Positions 59,467-64,000 of a DNA stretch of 64,000 bases are shown piece by piece. This DNA comes from an uncultured Lachnospiraceae bacterium. Its GTDB lineage: Bacteria; Bacillota; Clostridia; Lachnospirales; Lachnospiraceae. The notes below the pieces were generated by a model. That model worked only from the letters and a program-made list of their open reading frames with translations. It was not told the origin of the DNA and made no database searches. The DNA is taken from the NCBI GenBank assembly GCA_900550475.1, contig URSA01000004.1, forward strand, positions 186,001 to 250,000, written 5' to 3'. A program made the position numbers and the translations under genes. Numbering within the stretch: the stretch's first letter is position 1; each line of letters starts with the position of its first letter.

Positions 59467-61332
59467 ATGGAAGAAAACAATTCACAGCAGATTCCGGTAA
59501 CCCCGGAACCCAACACACAAGATATGCAGCCGGTACAGCCCGTATATGCGCAGCCGCAGCAACCGGTGCAGCCCGTATATGCGCAGCCGGTACAGCCCGT
59601 ATATGCGCAGCCGCAGCAGCCGGTGCAGCCCGTATATGCGCAGCCGCAGCAGCCTGCACAGCCCGTGTACGCGCAGCCGGTACAGCCCGTGTATGCGCAG
59701 CCGCAGCAGCCGGTACAGCCCGTGTATGCGCAGCCGCAGCAGCCGGTACAGCCCGTATATGCGCAGCCGCAGCAGCCCATGCAGCCCGCACAGCCTCCCG
59801 TGCCGCCCACAACACCGGCACAGCCCGTGTACGGTGCAGTTCCTCCCGCAGACGGCAACGGAGGAAAGAAGAAGGGCAAGGGCGGTCTGATTGCCATTAT
59901 CATTGTGATTGTCGTACTTCTGCTTGCAGCAGCCGGCGTTCTGGCATATAAGCTGCTTGGAACAAGCCCGGAGAAAAAGCTGACGCAGGGAATCATAAAT
60001 TTACAGGTGGAAATGACTGCAAACGCTAGCCCTGTCAGTGAACAGCTCGGTGCCGAGGAGATCATCCGGCTTCTGGACGAGAAACCGGTTACGATGGACA
60101 TGAGCCTGAATGTATCCATTCCCAGTCTGGAGACGACTCTGGATACCGTTGGCATTGACTATACGGTCAACTATGATCTGAACAACAAGCTGATGGACGC
60201 ACAGATGAAGCTGAGCGCCATGAACATGGATCTGGTGGGTATGGACATGGCAGCAAGCGGCAACACTTTATATTTAAGTCTGCCGGGTCTGCTTACGAAC
60301 AGCTATTTTATCAATACGGACACCTTCGGTAAGGACTTCAATGCCTCACCTTGGACATCGCTGTTGGATGTGCCGTTGGATGAGTCGCTTTCGTTCCAGC
60401 TGTTTAATACCGATGCGGCATCGGATGATACGGACAGCAATCTTTTTGCGGAGGAAATCGCCAATATCATGGCAACCATGAAGGTGGAGGATTCCGGCAC
60501 CGCAGTGGAGATCGAGCGCGACGGCAAGACCGTCAAGTGCAACGGCGTGAAGGTTACCCTTGAGGCAGATGCACTGAATGAGCTTCTGGATGCCATTGAG
60601 AAAGAGATGGGGCAGGCAGATTCTGTGAACGATATGCTGTCCGATTATGGCATTGATGAAGAATTTATGAGTAGCAGCAGCTCGGATCTGTATAAGGCAA
60701 GGGTCAAGAATGATGTGGAGCTGTATGTATATCTGGACAGCAAGAACCGCATCACGAATGTGGCAACCGCCTCCAAAATCAGGTTAAAGGACAGTGCCCT
60801 GACCGGCATCAGTTTTTCTCTGGTGTTCTCCGGTTCGGAGAATGTGCTGGATCAGATTTCCGGTACCGTGAAGCTGGAGACCGAAGGAAACAGCGCCAAG
60901 ATCGAGGTGAAGCGCTCTGCGCAGCAGGACGCAAGCCAGACCAAGAGCAAGCTGACGCTGACCTTTAGCGGTGACAACACGGACGGACAGGCGGTTTTCA
61001 CCTATACCAACAAGTGGGATCTGGACAATATGGAATTTGACAAGGAATTTGTAATTTCTTCCGACACGGAGGATGTGAGTCTGGTGTTGAAGGGCGCCTT
61101 CAGCGATGTGCAGAAGGGCGAGAGCTTCAAACTGACGATCGGAGAATTTACACTTTCTTCAAACGGAACGGATCTTGTGAGCGCTTCCGGTGAGTTTTCC
61201 ATGGCACCCTACGATGGCACAATCGAGGTTCCCGAAAATGCGGTGGATCTGTTTGCTATGAGCGAAAGCGATTTTGAGGACATGGTAACGGAGCTGATCA
61301 CATCCGTATACAGTATGCTTGGACTCTGGTGA
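59467..61332 (+). CDS. Membrane protein with N-terminal QPVYAQP repeats and extracellular domain
   Basis: A 621-residue protein. Residues 20-120 are tandem Q-P-V-Q-P-V-Y-A-Q-P-type repeats, a flexible cytoplasmic tail. A K-K-K-G-K-G patch and one membrane helix (about 138-160) follow, so the rest lies outside the cell. The outer part (about 170-620) looks like two lipoprotein-like beta domains (I-D-Y-T-V-N-Y-D-L-N-N near 220; L-T-L-T-F-S-G-D-N-T near 498) as seen in LolA-like folds. It sits between the ABC ATPase and the permease genes and its stop overlaps the permease start, so it may be an accessory subunit of that system. The family is not recognised with certainty. Confidence 0.75.
   Translation: MEENNSQQIPVTPEPNTQDMQPVQPVYAQPQQPVQPVYAQPVQPVYAQPQQPVQPVYAQPQQPAQPVYAQPVQPVYAQPQQPVQPVYAQPQQPVQPVYAQPQQPMQPAQPPVPPTTPAQPVYGAVPPADGNGGKKKGKGGLIAIIIVIVVLLLAAAGVLAYKLLGTSPEKKLTQGIINLQVEMTANASPVSEQLGAEEIIRLLDEKPVTMDMSLNVSIPSLETTLDTVGIDYTVNYDLNNKLMDAQMKLSAMNMDLVGMDMAASGNTLYLSLPGLLTNSYFINTDTFGKDFNASPWTSLLDVPLDESLSFQLFNTDAASDDTDSNLFAEEIANIMATMKVEDSGTAVEIERDGKTVKCNGVKVTLEADALNELLDAIEKEMGQADSVNDMLSDYGIDEEFMSSSSSDLYKARVKNDVELYVYLDSKNRITNVATASKIRLKDSALTGISFSLVFSGSENVLDQISGTVKLETEGNSAKIEVKRSAQQDASQTKSKLTLTFSGDNTDGQAVFTYTNKWDLDNMEFDKEFVISSDTEDVSLVLKGAFSDVQKGESFKLTIGEFTLSSNGTDLVSASGEFSMAPYDGTIEVPENAVDLFAMSESDFEDMVTELITSVYSMLGLW
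59527..59780 (+). repeat. Q-P-V-Y-A-Q-P coding repeats
   Basis: About ten near-identical units built on CAGCCCGTATATGCGCAG, in 18-, 27- and 30-base steps, inside the 59467 gene. Units are long enough to change copy number by slippage in steps of three, keeping the frame. Confidence 0.92.
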
Positions 61333-63500
61333 TGAAAAGAGAAAATCTGTTTTGGCTGAAAACAGAATGCAGGCGGGCGGCGGCAATGCTGCCCGCTCTT
61401 TGGATAAAGGCAGTCATCCTTGCCGTTGTGGCGGGGGTGATTGCTTTTTGCGGTCAAAAAATCAGTGCGGGCAAAAACAGGGAACCCTTACTGATCGGGT
61501 ATACTGCCGCCGAGGATCGCATGACGGAAATGGCGGTGTCATTTGTAGAGAATATGGAATCCGTAAAGAACTGGTGCGAATTGGTTCCGGTTACGGAAAC
61601 TGAGGGAATGGACAGGCTGAAGGACGGTTCGCTGGCGGCCCTGATTGTCCTGCCGGACGATGTATTGCAGGGGATTCTGGACGGCAGCAACCGGCCGGCA
61701 ACCCTGTATATTGCGGGGGAGCAGTCTGCATCCGGCATGATTTTTGAGGAGCTTGCCCGGGCGGGAGTGGGAATGCTTTGCACGGCGCAGGCGGAGATTT
61801 ATGCCGCCGGTGATCTTGTCCGGGAATATGGCGGCGCAGTGCAGGATGCACAACTGCAAGCCTGCGCCGTGGATCTCGACGAGCTGTACCGACAGATTGA
61901 CAGCTACAATTTAAGCATTGTGCTGAAGCGGGAACAGTATTTCAAGGAGAGAACGCTTTCTGCAACGGGAAATGAGGGCACGGCGGTGTATTTCGGAAGT
62001 GTGCTGTGTACGCTCTATCTTCTGACTGCCGGCTTGTTTCTGCTTCCCTATCTGAGCCGGAAACAGGAGGAGCAGCTCTGGTTTTCGGGACGTCTGGGAA
62101 TATCGGCAGCTGTCCAATGCGCGGGCAAGTCCCTGATTGCATTCCTGCTTTGGACAGCCCAGCTTGTGCCGTTGTTTTTACTTTGGATGCTCTTCAGGAA
62201 TAGGCTGCCCGTGTCGTGGGCAGGCTTCAGTGGGATCGGAGAGGTGCTTGCGGGAGGCCTGTTTTTGCTTCTCTGGGTGCAGCTTGCGGCAATGTGGAGT
62301 GAAAAGCGCAGTGTAGCCCTTATGTGTGCGGGGCTTCTGGCAATTGTGTTTTCTTACTTTGCGGGCTGCTTTGTCCCCCCGGCACTGATGCCAAAAGCGG
62401 CAGAGAGCCTTTCCGCTTTCCTGCCCGGCACGCTGATCAGAAACGGATTTGTCCGCCTGTTTTCCGGGCGCATCTCATCCTCAGCGATGCTGTGGAAAAA
62501 TCTGATCTGCGGCGTTTTTGCAGGCGGCCTGTATGTTGCGTTCTGCACCCTGCGACTGCACGCTTTGCGGGGCGGCAGGGGAGGAAAGGCGGGCTGTGGC
62601 TCGGTGTCGGAAAGGGAAGTGCGGCATGGTTGCGAAGCGGGGAAGGCAGATTGCAGGGATGCTGATTCTGTCTATGCAAGTTGTGAACATGCAGACGAAG
62701 TGTCTTTCCCAAACAGGGCTCTTGAATTGCTGGTAATTTCCCTCAAGAGAATGCTCTGCAAAAAGGCCTTTGTAGTTTGCCTTGCCATCACCCTGTTGCT
62801 TTCTGTGGTTGCAGTAAAAATCGAGAAAAATTCCGATACCCGGATTGATGCCGCTGTTTTTACACAGGATGAGAGCCTGCGGGAGCTTTTCGCAGCATAT
62901 GAAGGTCTGGTACATTTTATAATCTGTGAGGACGAGTCAGAGGTAACACGTCATGTAATGCGGGGAAGCGTGGAGTGCGGTTATGTTCTGGAGGAAGGAT
63001 TGCTGGAACAGATCGGTCAGGGGAAGGGAAACTGGACTATTACGGCGTACCACGGATCGGATTCTGTGCTGTCGGCCGTGGTGAATGAAGTCTTGTTCGA
63101 GCGGATTTTCTACGCTGTTTCAGGAAACTGGTTTGAGACATTTATGAAGGGACAGGCGGGCATGAACGGGGAAGCGGCGATAGGCACCGCAGCACGGGAT
63201 GCCTTGGAGCGGCGAAGGACGGACGGAAGTACCTTTAACTTTGCGTTGCTCCGTGTTGGAGAGAAGGAGCAGGAGACAACACAGGGGTATTTTGCATACC
63301 CGATCTGGGGTGTGGCAATCGGCTGCATTGCATTTTGCGGTGCGATAGGTATTTCACAGGCGTTGGAAGACAGAAAGCATTTCAGATTTCCGAAGGGAAA
63401 TCGCCTGTGCATGGCATCACTCACGGTTGGAGTTTACCTGCTCGGCGGCATTCTGACGGCGCTGTTTTTACTGGTGATTACGGGACACCTTGGAGGATAG
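61332..63500 (+). CDS. Two-part ABC-2-like membrane permease
   Basis: A 722-residue membrane protein. Half 1 (about 1-410) has a first hydrophobic segment near 22-43, an external loop of about 170 residues (L-L-I-G-Y-T-A-A-E-D, L-I-V-L-P-D-D-V) and five to six segments from about 225, the plan of ABC-2 type permeases. Half 2 (about 460-722) repeats it: a segment near 480-495, an external loop, and the last segments near 665-720. A cysteine-rich charged linker joins the halves (about 410-455). The start overlaps the previous stop (GTGATGA). Likely the channel for the ATPase at 58770. Confidence 0.75.
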   Translation: MKRENLFWLKTECRRAAAMLPALWIKAVILAVVAGVIAFCGQKISAGKNREPLLIGYTAAEDRMTEMAVSFVENMESVKNWCELVPVTETEGMDRLKDGSLAALIVLPDDVLQGILDGSNRPATLYIAGEQSASGMIFEELARAGVGMLCTAQAEIYAAGDLVREYGGAVQDAQLQACAVDLDELYRQIDSYNLSIVLKREQYFKERTLSATGNEGTAVYFGSVLCTLYLLTAGLFLLPYLSRKQEEQLWFSGRLGISAAVQCAGKSLIAFLLWTAQLVPLFLLWMLFRNRLPVSWAGFSGIGEVLAGGLFLLLWVQLAAMWSEKRSVALMCAGLLAIVFSYFAGCFVPPALMPKAAESLSAFLPGTLIRNGFVRLFSGRISSSAMLWKNLICGVFAGGLYVAFCTLRLHALRGGRGGKAGCGSVSEREVRHGCEAGKADCRDADSVYASCEHADEVSFPNRALELLVISLKRMLCKKAFVVCLAITLLLSVVAVKIEKNSDTRIDAAVFTQDESLRELFAAYEGLVHFIICEDESEVTRHVMRGSVECGYVLEEGLLEQIGQGKGNWTITAYHGSDSVLSAVVNEVLFERIFYAVSGNWFETFMKGQAGMNGEAAIGTAARDALERRRTDGSTFNFALLRVGEKEQETTQGYFAYPIWGVAIGCIAFCGAIGISQALEDRKHFRFPKGNRLCMASLTVGVYLLGGILTALFLLVITGHLGG

Positions 63501-63523
63501 ATTGAAATAGTGTCCATGCAGGT

Positions 63524-63535
63524 CATACCGGTATG
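63524..63535. other. Perfect 12-base palindrome
   Basis: CATACCGGTATG in the 122-base gap before ybaK. It could be an operator; no regulator gene is adjacent and no terminator is evident in the gap. Confidence 0.35.
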
Positions 63536-63622
63536 GCGTTTGCGTGCCCCATGAAATTCACAGGGCAATTTGTGCCGGGCGTGAATGGATAGAAAAGAAA
63601 TTTTGAAAGGTTGGGAGAACAA

Positions 63623-64000
63623 ATGGCAAAAAAGAAAGAGATCAAAACAAATGCGATGCGTATATTGGACTCCATGAAGATTCTTTATGAACACTATACT
63701 TATGAATGTGACGAATTTGTGGATGGCATTCAGGTTGCGGACATGCTTTCGCTGCCCCATGAGAAAGTATTCAAGACATTGGTCACGACCGCAGGCGCAA
63801 ACAGCTATTTTGTTTTTGTATTGCCCATCGAAGCGGAGCTTGACTTGAAAAAAGCTGCGAAATCTGTGGGTGCAAAAGCTCTCTCCATGATTCATGTGAA
63901 GGATATCAATGCTGTGACGGGCTATATCAGGGGCGGCTGTACGGCAATCGGCATGAAAAAGCATTATGTGACAAGAATTGCCGAGCAGGCGAAAGAGCTG
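63623..64000 (+). CDS. ybaK: Cys-tRNA(Pro)/Cys-tRNA(Cys) deacylase YbaK (partial, cut by window end)
   Basis: The first 126 residues of a YbaK/EbsC-type protein; the frame is open at base 64000. It opens K-T-N-A-M-R-I-L-D and has D-G-I-Q-V-A-D-M-L, then H-E-K-V-F-K-T-L-V with the conserved lysine (K51) of the deacylase active site, F-V-L-P-I-E-A-E-L-D-L-K-K-A-A-K and G-Y-I-R-G-G-C-T-A-I-G-M-K-K. YbaK frees tRNA(Pro) that was wrongly loaded with cysteine. TTGGGAGA precedes ATG 63623. Confidence 0.92.
   Translation, partial: MAKKKEIKTNAMRILDSMKILYEHYTYECDEFVDGIQVADMLSLPHEKVFKTLVTTAGANSYFVFVLPIEAELDLKKAAKSVGAKALSMIHVKDINAVTGYIRGGCTAIGMKKHYVTRIAEQAKEL

Noticed and set aside
59527..59780. CRISPR array
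   Set aside because: The units have no distinct spacers, lie inside a coding frame and differ in length; they are protein repeats.
59367..60155. Reverse-strand frame with C-A-Y-T-G-C-T-G-C repeats
   Set aside because: Mirror of the Q-P-V-Y-A-Q-P coding repeats; repeats alone explain the open frame.

Overview
The window reads as a chromosomal segment of an anaerobic, butyrate-forming Clostridia, most likely a Lachnospiraceae. The evidence is the bcs-type operon (thl-crt-hbd-bcd-etfB-etfA), families typical of that group (DUF4317, DUF5721-like, DUF1538 with a P-II-like partner, CmpB-type membrane proteins, LytTR regulators), AGGAGG ribosome sites and a solitary spoVAE-like gene. No rRNA, tRNA, insertion sequence, prophage or CRISPR array was seen. 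This is inference from family content, since no search could be run.

Layout: 1-6.6 kb is a sugar-uptake locus: the end of a substrate-binding protein, two ABC permeases, a GH66 enzyme, an AraC regulator and a GH125-like (alpha/alpha)6 glycosidase. 6.6-8.3 kb holds a small unknown gene, ridA, a shikimate-kinase-like gene and spoVAE. 8.4-18.1 kb carries a very large wall-anchored surface protein, then a LytTR two-component system, a LemA-like protein and a DUF4428/SHOCT-like protein. 18.2-22.9 kb has an LTA-synthase-type enzyme, a DUF5721-like gene, DegV, and a reverse-strand operon argG-DUF1294-LytTR regulator. 24.4-31.5 kb has a duplicated CmpB-like membrane protein, a GNAT, argJ-argB-argD, an orphan membrane-anchored solute-binding protein and a YdcZ-type transporter. 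31.6-37.9 kb is a competence/envelope block: ComEA-like lipoprotein, OmpR/histidine kinase pair, GerMN lipoprotein and ComEC. 37.9-39.2 kb is an accessory pocket with two hairpin repeats, a PD-(D/E)XK-like gene and a decayed gene end. 39.2-44.4 kb has folA, argC, DUF4317, and the DUF1538 transporter with a double P-II-like protein.

44.3-52.4 kb has a CNNM/CorC transporter behind a promoter-leader-terminator region, an SDR, a thioredoxin reductase, an SH3/NlpC-P60 hydrolase, an AT-rich spacer with a cluster of DnaA-box-like 9-mers, hpf, an unknown membrane protein and an M23 peptidase. 52.4-58.6 kb is the crotonyl/butyryl-CoA operon. 58.7-63.5 kb is an ABC ATPase, a protein with an N-terminal QPVYAQP repeat and a two-part ABC-2-like permease. 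The window ends inside ybaK.

How the parts work together: argJ/B/D, argC and argG are in three separate loci and supply most of the ornithine-to-arginine route, with argF and argH elsewhere. The butyrate operon turns two acetyl-CoA into butyryl-CoA, and the last step is not encoded here. The most unusual signals are the leader before the CNNM gene, the DnaA-box cluster far from any dnaA gene, the hairpin repeats beside the nuclease-like gene, and the DUF1538/P-II pair. Starts were chosen from Shine-Dalgarno spacing; promoters and terminators were read by eye.
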